From positions 4,304,728-4,368,727 of the forward strand of contig NZ_SJPG01000001.1 in NCBI RefSeq assembly GCF_007859715.1: a stretch of 64,000 bases of DNA. The letters are read 5' to 3'. The position numbers and the translations under genes were made by a program. Source of the DNA: Rubinisphaera italica (GTDB lineage Bacteria; Planctomycetota; Planctomycetia; Planctomycetales; Planctomycetaceae). Numbering within the stretch: position 1 is the first letter of the stretch; every line of letters starts with the position of its first letter. Positions 18,835-29,359 of the stretch are shown one piece after another. The notes under the pieces are model-generated. The model saw only the letters and a list, made by a program, of their open reading frames with translations, was not told where the DNA came from and did no database searches.

Positions 18835-21800
18835 ATGCAGGGTGCAGCCTGGAAGCTGACAGCGTTAGCCGCAAGCTTGGCGGTTGGATTTTTTGGTTTG
18901 ATGCAGGTTCAGCAGAATCTGGACAAGCAGTCACAGAATCCAACAGAATTCACTGAGAATAGTTCTCAGCTGGAAAACTCTCAATTGGGAGAGGAATCTC
19001 CGGCTTCAGGGATGCTTTCCGCTGAGGATTTTGCCGAATCCCAGAACGAACCGGAACCTGAAAACAGCCCATATTTCAGGCGGGATGCGGGAAATCCGCC
19101 GCAAGATTCCTCCTTGGAACGCTCCTCGGCTTATCCACAATCAGCCGATGCGGGTAATCTTCCGCCTCAGCAGGAACCCAATTCTTTCGATCCTCCTCCT
19201 GCTAACGAAAATCGCACCCCTCGTGTGCCTGTAAATGATCCTTTCGCAGACTTTCGTGCCCCTGTCGATCAAAAATTCAACGACATCAAAAGCGATTTCG
19301 CGAATGCCGGTCAGAAATTTGAACGGGCCACTCAAGAACAGGTTGACGAATGGCAATCGGAAATTGTTCAGACAGCGAATGAAGTTCAGACTGATCTGAA
19401 TAATACGGCAGAGAAACCAGCTCAACTGATGGCTCCGGTCGTGCATGCCGTTCAGGAATTTACAGGAAATGAGCAACCAGTTTCCGAAACCGAAGCGGCT
19501 CAGGAACTGATTCAACTGGCTGCCAATACAAAAGCAAAACCAACCGATGCACCGCCCCCATTCTTTGCCTTCGACAATAATGAAGCCAAACCGATTGAGA
19601 ATGCAAATCCACCTCAGTCATCTGAAATGGATCAAAAGGATGCTCCCAAGGCAGCATTTTTTCCGGAACCAGCCAATGAATCCAAGCCGAAACTTCAGTC
19701 ATTTAATGTGCCAGTAGCAGGCCCGAAATCGGGATCACCATTTGATGAACCGAAGACGACAAAAGCAGACGCGCCAACTGAACTACCGAAAGTTCAGCCA
19801 GGCAGCCAATTCCCTGGATTTAATCCGTCGGAACCTCAGGATGAACCTACTCCCGTCGAGGTTCCTGTGGCCAACGAAGAGCCACTGCCAGCTGTGAATC
19901 CTCAGCCGGAATTGATGGCTCAACCGGAACCTTCGCCTGAGTTTAAACCAGAACCAGAAACAGAACCAAAACCAAAACCAGAAACAAATGGAACTCCTCA
20001 GCCCTTCTTCCCACGTTTTGAAGAAGAGGCAGCATCGGAAACTCCAAAAGCGGATGATCCATATCGACTTGTGCCGGAATTCAATGGGAATAAACCGGTC
20101 ACTAAGCCAGAAGTGACTGAAACGGAGCCTTCTCCGTTCATGTTGACACCGCCGGACACAAATACGGCTCCGGAATCTGTTCCTGCTGATTCCCCAGCAC
20201 CGGAGCCCGTTCCAGAAGCTCAAGCCGATCCTTTCGCGGTTCAACCTCCAGCTGAGAAAATGCCAGCCACGGAAAAACCAGCGGAAGAAATGCGTCCGTC
20301 TGGATTCCCAACGTTCTCGGCTGAGCCTGAAAATACAGAGCCGCCGGCTAAACCAGAGCCGTTCCAACCAGAACCAACTGTAGAACCAACCCCGACAGTC
20401 AGCACCTCTCCTGCTCCAGCAATGGCACCAGTTCCTGAAAAACAAACGAATCCATTTGCGAATCAGGGGTTCCCTCGAGCAGAACCGGAAGAAACGACCG
20501 GCAACGTTCGGATGAATGCTGAACCTGCTCCACTGGAGTTGAACGATCAACCTGCCGCCCCCAAAGACGACGTTTTAATTGGTGGGGCACGGGTCGATAA
20601 CGATCTTTCCGTCAGCATGCTGCAACCGAAAATTGAACTGCACAAGAATGCGCCCGACAATGCCGTGCTGGGTCAACCATTGATTTACACGATCGAAATT
20701 GAAAATGCTGGGGAAGTCAGTGTTCGGGATGTTATCGTCGAAGACAAATTCCCGGCTGGCACAAAGCTGACAGGGACGATTCCCCGAGCAGAACTGGTCG
20801 AGAAAACTTTGCACTGGAAGTTTGATGAACTCAAACCGGGTGAACGGAAGAAAATTCTTGTCCGAGTTGTGCCGATCGAGTCAGGAAAAATTGGATCGGT
20901 ATCAACGGTCAGCTACAAATCGACTGTTTCTTCGCAGACAATGGTGACTGCGCCTCGACTCGAAATTCAACTCAAGTGCACCGAAGAAGTCGCATTGAAT
21001 GAAGCTGTCCAGGTTCAGTTTCTCGTCACCAACTCCGGCGAAGGTGATGCACAGAACGTCATCTTGAGAAACCTGATTCCCGATGGCCTCGAACACCCCG
21101 CTGGCACCGATCTCGAATATGAAATCGGTCAGCTCAAAGGTGGCGAGCAGAAGGAAATCAATCTCACGATGGTCGCCCGCAAGGTGGGTGGACTCGAAAA
21201 TGTGGCTAGCGTGAAAGCCGATGGCGATGTTTCTGCTCAGGGCAAAGTCAAAGTGAATGTGATTGAATCCGTGATGAGTGTCGCTCACAGTGGGCCTACT
21301 CGACGATTCGTCGGTCATGTCGCCGAGTACAAAACGGCTGTGCAGAATAATTCGAGCCGAGTGTTGGAAAATGTTCGACTCGTCGCGCAAATTCCTCCCG
21401 GATTTGAATTCCAGTCAGCCACTGAAAAAGGGATGTATAACGATCAATTGCGATCGATCACCTGGGTGATTCCTCAACTGGAGCCCAAACAGAAGCTGGA
21501 AGTTTCATCGAAACTGGAGCCAAGCAAAGTCGGGGCTCAAAATCTGATTGTCACTGCTGAAGATTCTTCCGGTCATCAGGCGGAAATCAGTACGATGGTT
21601 AAAATCGAAGGTTTTCCCTCACTGGCGGTTCGTATTCCCGATGTCCGTGGTCCGGTCTCTCAGGGAGAGCGGGTTTCAATGCGGTTTAAAGTCGTCAATC
21701 GGGGATCAGCAGACGCCACTCAGGTGGCCGTCACCTGTAAGATCCCAGCACAATTACAGTACATCTCTGCTAATGGTCCGGTAACGGGTGTGCAAAACGG

Positions 21801-21975
21801 AGCCAGTATTACCTTCAAGCCGATGGCGAAACTAGTGCCGAATGAAGAAGCGACGTTTGATCTGGTCTTCAGTGCCGCACAAGCCGGGGATGGACGCGTC
21901 GAATTCGATGTGCTGGCCGATCAGATTACGACTCCCTTGAAACATCAGGAACAGGTGATAGTCTACGGCGAATAA
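18835..21975 (+). CDS. Large envelope protein: N-terminal anchor, Pro/Glu-rich linker, DUF11 repeats
   Basis: 1046 residues. A hydrophobic N-terminal segment (about 4-24, LTALAASLAVGFFGLMQVQ) acts as signal or anchor. Residues about 30-585 form a low-complexity linker rich in Pro, Glu, Ala and Lys (repeated PEPxPEP, KPKPE) with a helical patch near 140-200. Residues about 595-1046 hold three to four DUF11/immunoglobulin-like repeats, each with an N-A/S-G-x-A/V core (YTIEIENAGEVSVRDVIVED, VTNSGEGDAQNVILRNLIPDG, VVNRGSADATQVAVTCKIPAQ). Such proteins are surface or cell-wall structural proteins in planctomycetes; unlike many relatives, the repeats here are not Cys-rich. Preceded by a good ribosome site (ggggaaggg). 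Partner unknown. Confidence 0.75.
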   Translation: MQGAAWKLTALAASLAVGFFGLMQVQQNLDKQSQNPTEFTENSSQLENSQLGEESPASGMLSAEDFAESQNEPEPENSPYFRRDAGNPPQDSSLERSSAYPQSADAGNLPPQQEPNSFDPPPANENRTPRVPVNDPFADFRAPVDQKFNDIKSDFANAGQKFERATQEQVDEWQSEIVQTANEVQTDLNNTAEKPAQLMAPVVHAVQEFTGNEQPVSETEAAQELIQLAANTKAKPTDAPPPFFAFDNNEAKPIENANPPQSSEMDQKDAPKAAFFPEPANESKPKLQSFNVPVAGPKSGSPFDEPKTTKADAPTELPKVQPGSQFPGFNPSEPQDEPTPVEVPVANEEPLPAVNPQPELMAQPEPSPEFKPEPETEPKPKPETNGTPQPFFPRFEEEAASETPKADDPYRLVPEFNGNKPVTKPEVTETEPSPFMLTPPDTNTAPESVPADSPAPEPVPEAQADPFAVQPPAEKMPATEKPAEEMRPSGFPTFSAEPENTEPPAKPEPFQPEPTVEPTPTVSTSPAPAMAPVPEKQTNPFANQGFPRAEPEETTGNVRMNAEPAPLELNDQPAAPKDDVLIGGARVDNDLSVSMLQPKIELHKNAPDNAVLGQPLIYTIEIENAGEVSVRDVIVEDKFPAGTKLTGTIPRAELVEKTLHWKFDELKPGERKKILVRVVPIESGKIGSVSTVSYKSTVSSQTMVTAPRLEIQLKCTEEVALNEAVQVQFLVTNSGEGDAQNVILRNLIPDGLEHPAGTDLEYEIGQLKGGEQKEINLTMVARKVGGLENVASVKADGDVSAQGKVKVNVIESVMSVAHSGPTRRFVGHVAEYKTAVQNNSSRVLENVRLVAQIPPGFEFQSATEKGMYNDQLRSITWVIPQLEPKQKLEVSSKLEPSKVGAQNLIVTAEDSSGHQAEISTMVKIEGFPSLAVRIPDVRGPVSQGERVSMRFKVVNRGSADATQVAVTCKIPAQLQYISANGPVTGVQNGASITFKPMAKLVPNEEATFDLVFSAAQAGDGRVEFDVLADQITTPLKHQEQVIVYGE

Positions 21976-22115
21976 ATTTCAGATGCAGGGTGTTGTTAAC
22001 TAGAGATTGAGCCAATAATTATTCGAAATTGTGCTTACGATCTTGAACAATGTCGTCCGTGCCCTGAAACCTGATTCCCATCGTCTATAACTGTTTTGCT
22101 GAACTGATACTTCCC

Positions 22116-22484
22116 ATGACTGAGCCGTCACGCGACCTGCTGGAAACTTTTGAAAATCCAAATCCGGATCGCGATTATGTGATCGAAACGATTTGTCCGG
22201 AGTTCACATCGGTCTGTCCGAAAACCGGTCAGCCAGATTATGGCACTCTGACAATTGCTTACATTCCCGACGAAGTCTGCTTCGAACTCAAATCGTTGAA
22301 GATGTACCTGCAGGAATATCGGAATCATGGAGCGTTTTATGAAAGCGTCACCAACAAAATTCTGGACGATTTAGTCGCAGTGACCCAGCCAAGATCGATG
22401 GAAATCCGAGCCGAGTTCACACCTCGTGGCGGAATCCGGACGAATGTGATCGTCAGCTATCCGGACGAAAACTGGGACGAATAA
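22116..22484 (+). CDS. queF: NADPH-dependent 7-cyano-7-deazaguanine reductase QueF (type I)
   Basis: 122 residues. Reduces preQ0 to preQ1 in queuosine synthesis. The catalytic Cys is in [15 protein letters not shown] (res. 28-42). The QueF signature [21 protein letters not shown] follows, then [12 protein letters not shown]. Length fits the short, unimodular T-fold form. waaA follows 37 nt downstream, so they may share a transcript. No preQ1 riboswitch was recognised upstream. Confidence 0.95.
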   Translation: MTEPSRDLLETFENPNPDRDYVIETICPEFTSVCPKTGQPDYGTLTIAYIPDEVCFELKSLKMYLQEYRNHGAFYESVTNKILDDLVAVTQPRSMEIRAEFTPRGGIRTNVIVSYPDENWDE

Positions 22485-22521
22485 TTTTTTTAAGATAACC
22501 AGAGCGAATGGATTCTCTCTC

Positions 22522-23844
22522 GTGCGATATCTGCTCAACATTCTGTATCTCTCATTGCTGACTCTGGCGTTTCCATATCTGGTTTATCGACGATTGAAAA
22601 CGGGTCGATACCGCGAGGGGTTTCGAGAAAAGTTCCTTGGACAGATTCCTCGTCGAGATAGTCATGCAGAGTGCGTCTGGTTTCATGCGGTCAGTGTCGG
22701 GGAAGTGCTGCAGATTGAGCCGGTCGTGAATTCCTGGAAAGAGCGGCACCCCGACTGGGAAGTCGCGATCAGTATTACGACGCAAACCGGAATGCAGGTT
22801 GCTCGGAAGACTTATCCCGACTGCCGACTGTTTTATTGCCCACTCGATTTTTCCTGGGCCGTCCGAAATGTGATTCAGCGATTGAAGCCCAGTTGTCTGG
22901 GGTTGGTCGAACTTGAGTTGTGGCCGAATCTGATTCTGGAAACTCATCGGGCTAATATTCCGGTCACTTTAATCAATGGTCGCTTGAGTGCCAACAGCTT
23001 CAAAGGCTACCGCAGATTTCGCTCATTGATCCGTCCTCTGCTCCAGCGATTCTCGTTAATCGTTGCCCAGAATTCAGAGTATGCAGACCGTTTTCTCGCA
23101 CTGGGAGCAAATGCGAGTCGGCTCGAAACTGCTGGGTCGATCAAGTTCGATCGATTGATGACGGATCGTAATCATCTTCGTGTTCAGGAACTTCGGAACG
23201 CATTTGCAATTTCGCCGGACGCTCCCGTCATGATGGCGGGCAGCACAGGGGAGCCGGAAGAGTCTCTGATTCTCTCTGCGTGGAAAACACTTCGAAGCGA
23301 ATTTCCAGACTTACAACTCATCATCGCTCCCAGACATCAGGAACGCTTTGACGAAGTTTCTCAGTTGATCCAGGAGTCGGGATCTCAAGTTTTACGCCGT
23401 TCACTGGTCAATTCTGGAGAACAGTCAGGGCGTGATGCCGATTCTTCAACCGTTCGATTGCTCGATACACTCGGCGAACTTTCCGCCTGTTGGGGTCTGG
23501 CAGAGATTGCTTTTGTCGGCGGGAGTTTTAATCAGCGGGGCGGTCAGAACATGATGGAGCCTGCAGGATATGGAGCCGCAATTGTGCTGGGGCCGAATAC
23601 CTGGAACTTTATCGAAGTTGTCGAGGAACTCGAACGTCGCAAAGCTTGCATGGTCATCCCTACAGGTGATGAGCTGGCCGATTGTATTTCGGTACTGTTG
23701 CACCAGCCCGAAAACGCAGAGTTGATCGGCAATGCCGCCCGGAAATATGTACTCTCCCAGCAGGGTGCAACCCGGAAAACGATGGAATGGATCGAACAAA
23801 CGCTGGAAATCCCGTTCAAAAGAATTCAAAAATCTGCTGCTTGA
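22522..23844 (+). CDS. waaA: 3-deoxy-D-manno-octulosonic acid (Kdo) transferase
   Basis: 440 residues starting at GTG 22522. Transfers Kdo from CMP-Kdo to lipid A at the inner membrane. N-terminal membrane anchor (2-20), then RREG..EKFLGQIPRR, WFHAVSVGEV, ISITTQTG, YCPLDFSW, the LVELELWPNLI motif and INGRLSANSFKGYRRF. The C-terminal GT-B half shows AGSTGEPEE, APRHQERF, FVGGSF-N-RGGQNMMEPAGYG. All are family hallmarks. Shows that the organism makes Kdo-containing lipopolysaccharide. Likely co-transcribed with queF. Confidence 0.94.
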   Translation: MRYLLNILYLSLLTLAFPYLVYRRLKTGRYREGFREKFLGQIPRRDSHAECVWFHAVSVGEVLQIEPVVNSWKERHPDWEVAISITTQTGMQVARKTYPDCRLFYCPLDFSWAVRNVIQRLKPSCLGLVELELWPNLILETHRANIPVTLINGRLSANSFKGYRRFRSLIRPLLQRFSLIVAQNSEYADRFLALGANASRLETAGSIKFDRLMTDRNHLRVQELRNAFAISPDAPVMMAGSTGEPEESLILSAWKTLRSEFPDLQLIIAPRHQERFDEVSQLIQESGSQVLRRSLVNSGEQSGRDADSSTVRLLDTLGELSACWGLAEIAFVGGSFNQRGGQNMMEPAGYGAAIVLGPNTWNFIEVVEELERRKACMVIPTGDELADCISVLLHQPENAELIGNAARKYVLSQQGATRKTMEWIEQTLEIPFKRIQKSAA

Positions 23845-24044
23845 GTGAGTAAATTGAGGGGGAGATTGACTTTCCGTCCCCGCTCGACCTGCTAAAATGG
23901 CGAGTTGGAAATCTGGAGTCCAGTCGCATTCTTGACGATGTGTCATGAGTATTCACAGCTCCAATCAATACTGTGTTGAACAATCGATTCGATTTTCACG
24001 CAGTTTCATTTGCTCAAACGCAGAGTTTGTATCGAGGAATCAGA

Positions 24045-25223
24045 ATGTCGAATTATATTTTCACGAGTGAATCTGTCAGTATGGGGCACCCGGACAAAGT
24101 TTCCGATCAGGTCTCCGATGGCATACTTGATGCCTTGCTGGCTCAGGATCCACTCTCCCGCGTCGCCTGCGAAACACTCTGCACAACAGACTTCGTTTGC
24201 TTGGCTGGTGAAATCACTTCTAATGCCAAAGTCGATTACGCAGCCATCGCCCGTAAAGTGATCGATGAGATTGGTTACAACAGCGACGATCTGGGCTTCA
24301 ACGCAAAGACCTGCGAAATTGATGTTCGTCTGCATTCTCAGTCGAGCGATATCGCCATGGGAGTCGATCGCGACGGAGCCGGTGATCAGGGATTGATGTT
24401 TGGCTATGCCTGCCATCAAACCGAAGAATTCATGCCGGTCCCAATTGCATTATCGCATCGAATTTTGAATCGTTTGACGGAAGCTCGTCAAAAAGGGGAA
24501 GTGAACTGGTTGCGTCCCGACAGCAAAAGTCAGGTGAGTGTCGAGTTCGAAGGTTCCCGTCCGGTTGGAGTTTCTGCGGTTGTTATTTCGACTCAACATG
24601 CCGAAAGCGTGTCACAAAAAGAGATCAGCGATTTCGCGATTGAGCAGATTATTAAAGACGTTGTCCCTGCAGAATTCCTCAGCGACAAAACCAAATATCA
24701 TATCAATCCGACTGGGCAGTTTATCATCGGTGGCCCGCACGGCGATTGTGGTTTGACCGGACGAAAAATCATCGTCGATACCTACGGCGGCTGGGGACGA
24801 CATGGCGGCGGAGCCTTCAGTGGAAAAGACTCTACTAAAGTGGACCGATCTGCAGCTTACATGGCACGCTATGTCGCTAAGAACATCGTCGCAGCTGGGC
24901 TGGCAACCGAATGTGAAGTTCAACTGGCCTATGCGATTGGTGTCGCTGAGCCTGTGAGTGTGCGAGTCGATACCTTCGGTTCTGCCGAAGTCGACGAGTC
25001 AAAAATCGAAGCCGCTGTCCGTGAGATTTTCCCACTGACTCCCAAAGGCATCATCGAAACTCTCGACCTGCGACGCCCGATCTTCCAGAAAACAGCCTGG
25101 GGTGGACACTTCGGTCGTAATGATCCTGATTTCACCTGGGAATCAACAAACAAAGCGTCTGCACTGCGTGAAGCGGTCGGCCTGGGAAGTGAAGTTCCTC
25201 AGACAGAGTTTGTGATGAGCTAA
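24045..25223 (+). CDS. metK: S-adenosylmethionine synthase
   Basis: Makes SAM from methionine and ATP. I take the ATG at 24045 ([21 protein letters not shown]), preceded by gagg, giving 392 residues; an upstream in-frame start at 23973 would add 24 non-conserved residues. Shows GHPDKV (ATP site), the [11 protein letters not shown] loop and the [37 protein letters not shown] signature. I looked at the 200 nt upstream for a SAM riboswitch and did not recognise one. Confidence 0.97.
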   Translation: MSNYIFTSESVSMGHPDKVSDQVSDGILDALLAQDPLSRVACETLCTTDFVCLAGEITSNAKVDYAAIARKVIDEIGYNSDDLGFNAKTCEIDVRLHSQSSDIAMGVDRDGAGDQGLMFGYACHQTEEFMPVPIALSHRILNRLTEARQKGEVNWLRPDSKSQVSVEFEGSRPVGVSAVVISTQHAESVSQKEISDFAIEQIIKDVVPAEFLSDKTKYHINPTGQFIIGGPHGDCGLTGRKIIVDTYGGWGRHGGGAFSGKDSTKVDRSAAYMARYVAKNIVAAGLATECEVQLAYAIGVAEPVSVRVDTFGSAEVDESKIEAAVREIFPLTPKGIIETLDLRRPIFQKTAWGGHFGRNDPDFTWESTNKASALREAVGLGSEVPQTEFVMS

Positions 25224-25235
25224 ATGTCGTTTGAC

Positions 25236-25267
25236 GTGTGCCACTGCTGGCTAGTCCAGCAGTGATA
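25236..25267. repeat. Palindromic repeat (GTGTGCCACTGCTGG family), copy 1
   Basis: gtgtgccactgctggctagt then ccagcagtgatac: a 9-bp perfect stem (cactgctgg/ccagcagtg) with a 5-nt loop just downstream of metK. The same element occurs in reverse orientation at 32082-32113. It could also serve as a transcription stop for metK, but there is no T-tract. Confidence 0.7.
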
Positions 25268-25366
25268 CATTCAACTTTGAATATCAAAATTGGGCGACGT
25301 TTTAAGCTAGACTGAACTCTAAAAAGTTGATGTTAAATAAAATTCGGCGTACGAAGGAGTGTCGCC

Positions 25367-26176
25367 ATGACATGGAGTCAGCGTTGCGAGCAGTGGGCAC
25401 GGGAGATTCGTGAATCTCAGGATCTCCAGGCGAGTTGGGCGATCGGAGTGACCTGGATCACTCTCGGTCTGCTGATGCTTTCGGCTCGGGTTCTCAGCGG
25501 ATTCCATCCAGAAGCCGATCTCATTCGGCAGCTTGGTTTGAGCATCGCGCTGCTCGGTCTCGGTGTGATGTCGATTGGATATGTGCTGCGGAATCGTCTG
25601 CTGGCCAATTCTGAACGCGATCAGGTGCTGTGCATTGCCGGATTGATAAGCTGCGGAATTTTCTGTGGCTTAATCTCCAGCTTTCCAGCGAGCAGTGTCT
25701 GGGCATTCTGCCTGATGACCTTAATTACCGTCGGATCAACGCTTTTGATAGGTTCTCGTCTATTAAGTTTCTTTGCGACAGATTCCTCGGCTGAGATCGC
25801 CTCTGCTCCAGAAATTCACCCTGCTTCACAAACGAAGAAGACGGAATCGGTTGTTGAGGACGAGCAGGTTATCCAGTGGCTTTCCCGCAAACGACAATCA
25901 GACGGCTCGGAAGTTCTTGAAGGAATGCTCCGACTGGAAATGGCAGCCGGGCAGAAACAGATGTCTGCTCATGCTGTGTTTACGCCCTCACTATCCAGTC
26001 ATCCGGAAATTGAATGCGAACCACTCGGCGATGCCGATGTCGAAGCGTCGATCGGCGAAGTGTATCCACATGGATTCCGTGTCGATGTCCGACGCAATAC
26101 GAATGCAGACAAACCCCTTGCCGTGGAAATCGGCTTTCAGGCGGTTGCCGCTGCGAACAGCAAACATGCTGCGTAA
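25367..26176 (+). CDS. Hypothetical four-span membrane protein
   Basis: 269 residues, ATG preceded by gaagga. Four hydrophobic segments (about 24-45, 56-76, 87-107, 112-137) are followed by a soluble, probably cytoplasmic C-terminal part (140-269) with EDEQVIQWLSRKRQSDGSEVLEGMLRLEMAAGQKQMSAHAVFTPSLSSHPEIECEP, ending in a beta-rich region. No family recognised. Isolated gene between metK and a repeat. Confidence 0.6.
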   Translation: MTWSQRCEQWAREIRESQDLQASWAIGVTWITLGLLMLSARVLSGFHPEADLIRQLGLSIALLGLGVMSIGYVLRNRLLANSERDQVLCIAGLISCGIFCGLISSFPASSVWAFCLMTLITVGSTLLIGSRLLSFFATDSSAEIASAPEIHPASQTKKTESVVEDEQVIQWLSRKRQSDGSEVLEGMLRLEMAAGQKQMSAHAVFTPSLSSHPEIECEPLGDADVEASIGEVYPHGFRVDVRRNTNADKPLAVEIGFQAVAAANSKHAA

Positions 26177-26243
26177 AACTTAGAACCGTTAATTAAACCA
26201 GATTGTTATACGAAACCAGACGTCATAAATCTGTGAAAAATTA

Positions 26244-26369
<126 letters not shown>

Positions 26370-26493
26370 AGTAATTCAATTTCACTATTGAGAAATTGAA
26401 TTATTTGATTTCTGTTCTTGATCAATTTATCCATAGTAATTCTGATAGGAAAAATTGGTTTCACATATCGAAAGTCGGTTTTGATAGACGTTC

Positions 26494-28056
26494 TTAATAT
26501 TTCTTCTGGAAACTCGGTTTACGCCAGGTGCGGCCTTCTCGTGTGAGTAACCGATCCGCTTCGTCAGGCCCCCAACTGCCGGCCTGGTAGAATTCGGGAT
26601 CTTTTGTGCGGTTCTCCCAATGGTCGAGGACTGGAGTCACAAATCGCCAGGCCGCTTCGAGTTCATCGCTGCGGGTGAAGAGGGTCGAGTCGCCCCGCAT
26701 CACATCGAGCAGGAGTCGTTCGTAGGCTTCGGGCATATCGATTTGAAATGCATCGTTATAGGCAAAGTCCATTGTGACCGGATGGATCTGATACTGCATG
26801 CCTGGACGTTTGGTTGAGCATTGCAGCATGATGCCTTCGTAAGGCTGAATGCGGAACACCAAGGTATTCTGCTGAGCCTCAACCATTTCGCACATGTCGC
26901 CATCGCACTCAACGGTTGAGAACAGATTCAGCGGTGGCAGCTTGAATTTGATCGCGATTTCAGTTCCACGAGCGGGCAGGCGTTTCCCGGTTCGCATGTA
27001 GAAAGGCACGCCTTCCCAGCGCCAGTTGTCGATCCGGGCTTCCATCGCGACGTATGTTTCCCGACGGGAAATTTCCGGGATCCGTTCTTCATGGCGGTAT
27101 CCTTTGAGGACCTGCCCATCTTTCTCGGCAGCCGTGTATTGACCGGGGATCGCCCAGTTATCGATGTTATCAGGATCTCCGGGGCGGAGTGCCTGAAGGA
27201 CTTTCAGTTTTTCATCGCGAATATTTTCACCACGGAATAACGAGGGAGGTTCCATCGCGATCAAGCAAAGTAATTGCAAGACGTGGTTCTGCAGAACATC
27301 CCGCAGTGCTCCCGATTGATCGTAATAGCCGCCACGTCCACGCTCCATCCCCTGCGATTCGGCCACGGTAATTTGTACATTGTCGACATGATTTCTATTG
27401 AGCAGAGGCTCAAATATCGAGTTTCCAAAGCGGAACAGCAAGATGTTCTGTACGGTTTCTTTACCGAGATAATGATCGATACGATAAATCTGCTTCTCAG
27501 CCAGCAATTTGCTGAGATTGGCGCTGAGTTCCTGTGAGGATTTCAGGTCGTGACCGAACGGTTTTTCGACAACAACGCGTAACCAGTTCGGGGCATCTGG
27601 GGCAGGAATCATTCCCGCTTTTGAAAGGGCCTCGACAGAAGGCTGAAACAGTTGAGGAGCGGTCGCCAGATAGACGATTCGTTGTCCGCCCAAACCATTT
27701 TCTTCTTCCAGTTTCTCCAGCGAAACTTTCAGAGCATCAAACTGCTCCGGTTTTTCCAGATCGACTTCCCGGTAATGTAAAGACTGGGAAAAGAGATCCC
27801 AGTTTTCCTGAGTGACTTCCCCGGTACGTGACGATGTTTTGACGGCTTCTAACATTTCGCCGCGATACGATTCGTCCGTCTTTTCTCTTCGAGCCACTCC
27901 TACAATTTGAGTGCTTTTGGGGAGATATCCTGTTTTCCAAAGCGTGTATAACGCAGGAACCAGTTTGCGAGCCGTCAGGTCGCCCGAGGCTCCGAAAATG
28001 AGGATGGTGGCTGGCTTCGCTAAAGCCTCTGTCGGTGTAGATGCGGAAAATTGCAT
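26494..28056 (-). CDS. zwf: Glucose-6-phosphate 1-dehydrogenase
   Basis: First enzyme of the oxidative pentose phosphate pathway, making NADPH. N-terminal NADP site IFGASGDLTARKLVPALY. Active-site signature RIDHYLGKETVQNIL, then EPPSLF and FYMRTGKRLP motifs. I choose ATG 28056 (MQFSASTPTE, ribosome-like agg nine bases upstream), giving 520 residues; an in-frame GTG at 28101 has no ribosome site. Slightly longer than the usual 490-510. 6-phosphogluconolactonase and gnd are not in the window. Confidence 0.95.
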   Translation of the reverse strand: MQFSASTPTEALAKPATILIFGASGDLTARKLVPALYTLWKTGYLPKSTQIVGVARREKTDESYRGEMLEAVKTSSRTGEVTQENWDLFSQSLHYREVDLEKPEQFDALKVSLEKLEEENGLGGQRIVYLATAPQLFQPSVEALSKAGMIPAPDAPNWLRVVVEKPFGHDLKSSQELSANLSKLLAEKQIYRIDHYLGKETVQNILLFRFGNSIFEPLLNRNHVDNVQITVAESQGMERGRGGYYDQSGALRDVLQNHVLQLLCLIAMEPPSLFRGENIRDEKLKVLQALRPGDPDNIDNWAIPGQYTAAEKDGQVLKGYRHEERIPEISRRETYVAMEARIDNWRWEGVPFYMRTGKRLPARGTEIAIKFKLPPLNLFSTVECDGDMCEMVEAQQNTLVFRIQPYEGIMLQCSTKRPGMQYQIHPVTMDFAYNDAFQIDMPEAYERLLLDVMRGDSTLFTRSDELEAAWRFVTPVLDHWENRTKDPEFYQAGSWGPDEADRLLTREGRTWRKPSFQKKY

Positions 28057-28220
28057 GATGTATTGCCTGGCGAAATCGTTGTCGCTTATGAAAGTTTTCA
28101 CAAGTTTAGTAGTCAGAGTCGAGCGGCCCAGTGCGGCCAGCTGAATCCATCATATGGAATCCAGCGAACCACATTTGCAGCTTAACGCTTTTGAGCGACA
28201 ATGTCAGCAATCCGACAACA

Positions 28221-29069
28221 TCAATTCCAACGAGTAATTTCGTTGAACGCCTGAGTGATCTGACTTCGGAGCATCCGCTGTTCGAGTTCAGGAGCCACCG
28301 AGACCACTTTTCGCAGCAGAGCAAGTGCTTCTCCTGGATAACCGGCTTTGAGCGAAATTAAAGCCAGGTCACGCCGGGAAGCGTACTGGGAAGGATTGAG
28401 CAGCAGGAGACGATTTTGCACGCGCAGGGCATGCTCCCACTTCTGTTGTTCGATATAGAGTACTTTCAGGTTGTTGAGCATGCGTGTGACAATAGTGCGA
28501 TGACCGACAGATTTTAGACCGGATTTGGCGTCGCTACGAGAAACATCGGCAATCGTCTGCACCCAGTCGACACATTCGTCGTATTGCATGTAACGACCTG
28601 GGGTATAGGCATCGAGAAAGACCGGGCCTTCGATGGTTTCGAGTCGTGTCAGAAAATGAGCCGGTGCAGCGACACCTTCCAAATCGATGCCTGCGCGTTT
28701 TGCCACAGCCATATATAGGATGGACAGACTGATCGGGATGCCACGGCCGGTTTTGATCACACTATTCATAAAGCTGCCATCGGCGGCCTGAAAAGCGGCG
28801 TTATCGCCGCGTAATCCGTGCCTTGTCCCGATTGTCTCTGCAAGAAACTCGATCTGCGAATACGGTTTCTGGAAGGAAGATGTTTGCTGACGAATTTCGT
28901 CTGCCCGTTCATCGATCCAGACGAGGGAGTGGTCGAAGTCGAGATCGGGATAATAGTCGCGAGCCAATTCGAGAGCCGCGACAGACAGATCGATCTCTTC
29001 GTAACGATCACAGAGTTTCAAAAACTCGGTGTCTTCAACAAATTCCTGGCGTATTTCTTGTAGATTCAT
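28221..29069 (-). CDS. SirB1-like transglutaminase-fold protein with TPR tail
   Basis: 282 residues from ATG 29069; a TTG seven codons upstream is also open. The middle has the SirB1/transglut_core2 pattern: NSVIKTGRGIPISLSILYMAVAKRAG then APAHFLTR and VFLDAYTPGR. The C-terminal part (about 215-270) is TPR-like (KVLYIEQQKWEHALRVQNRLLLLNP). In the family the transglutaminase triad is often degraded; here no Cys is seen at the usual nucleophile position, so it is probably a binding domain rather than an enzyme. Role unknown. Lies 120-160 nt upstream of zwf on the same strand. Confidence 0.78.
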   Translation of the reverse strand: MNLQEIRQEFVEDTEFLKLCDRYEEIDLSVAALELARDYYPDLDFDHSLVWIDERADEIRQQTSSFQKPYSQIEFLAETIGTRHGLRGDNAAFQAADGSFMNSVIKTGRGIPISLSILYMAVAKRAGIDLEGVAAPAHFLTRLETIEGPVFLDAYTPGRYMQYDECVDWVQTIADVSRSDAKSGLKSVGHRTIVTRMLNNLKVLYIEQQKWEHALRVQNRLLLLNPSQYASRRDLALISLKAGYPGEALALLRKVVSVAPELEQRMLRSQITQAFNEITRWN

Positions 29070-29359
29070 CGGTCCAACCGGAAATTTCAATCCTTGAATA
29101 GTCTTGCCACGTGCTTCCTGAATAACGTTCTAGGTCACTTCAGGGGGTGACATCCATTAATCGCATCCTACCCGGACTGGCACGAGAAGACAATCGGAAT
29201 TTGGAGAGTGTAAATCATTCTCAAATGTGAGTCAGAAATCGCTGTTGCTAAACCACTTTACGAATTAGAAATGTTGCAGAGAGATGTGCAAACGATGTTC
29301 TGTTTTAGCAATGAACTGAGCAAAATCTCGAATATTCTTAAATATAATGTTCGTCACTG

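Noticed and set aside
19783..20550. Reverse open frame of 255 codons inside the DUF11 gene
   Set aside because: Mirror of the biased Pro/Glu-rich coding strand; Trp/Arg/Phe-rich nonsense product.
23845..24044. Possible SAM riboswitch upstream of metK
   Set aside because: No recognisable SAM-I, SAM-II or SAH core pattern was seen.
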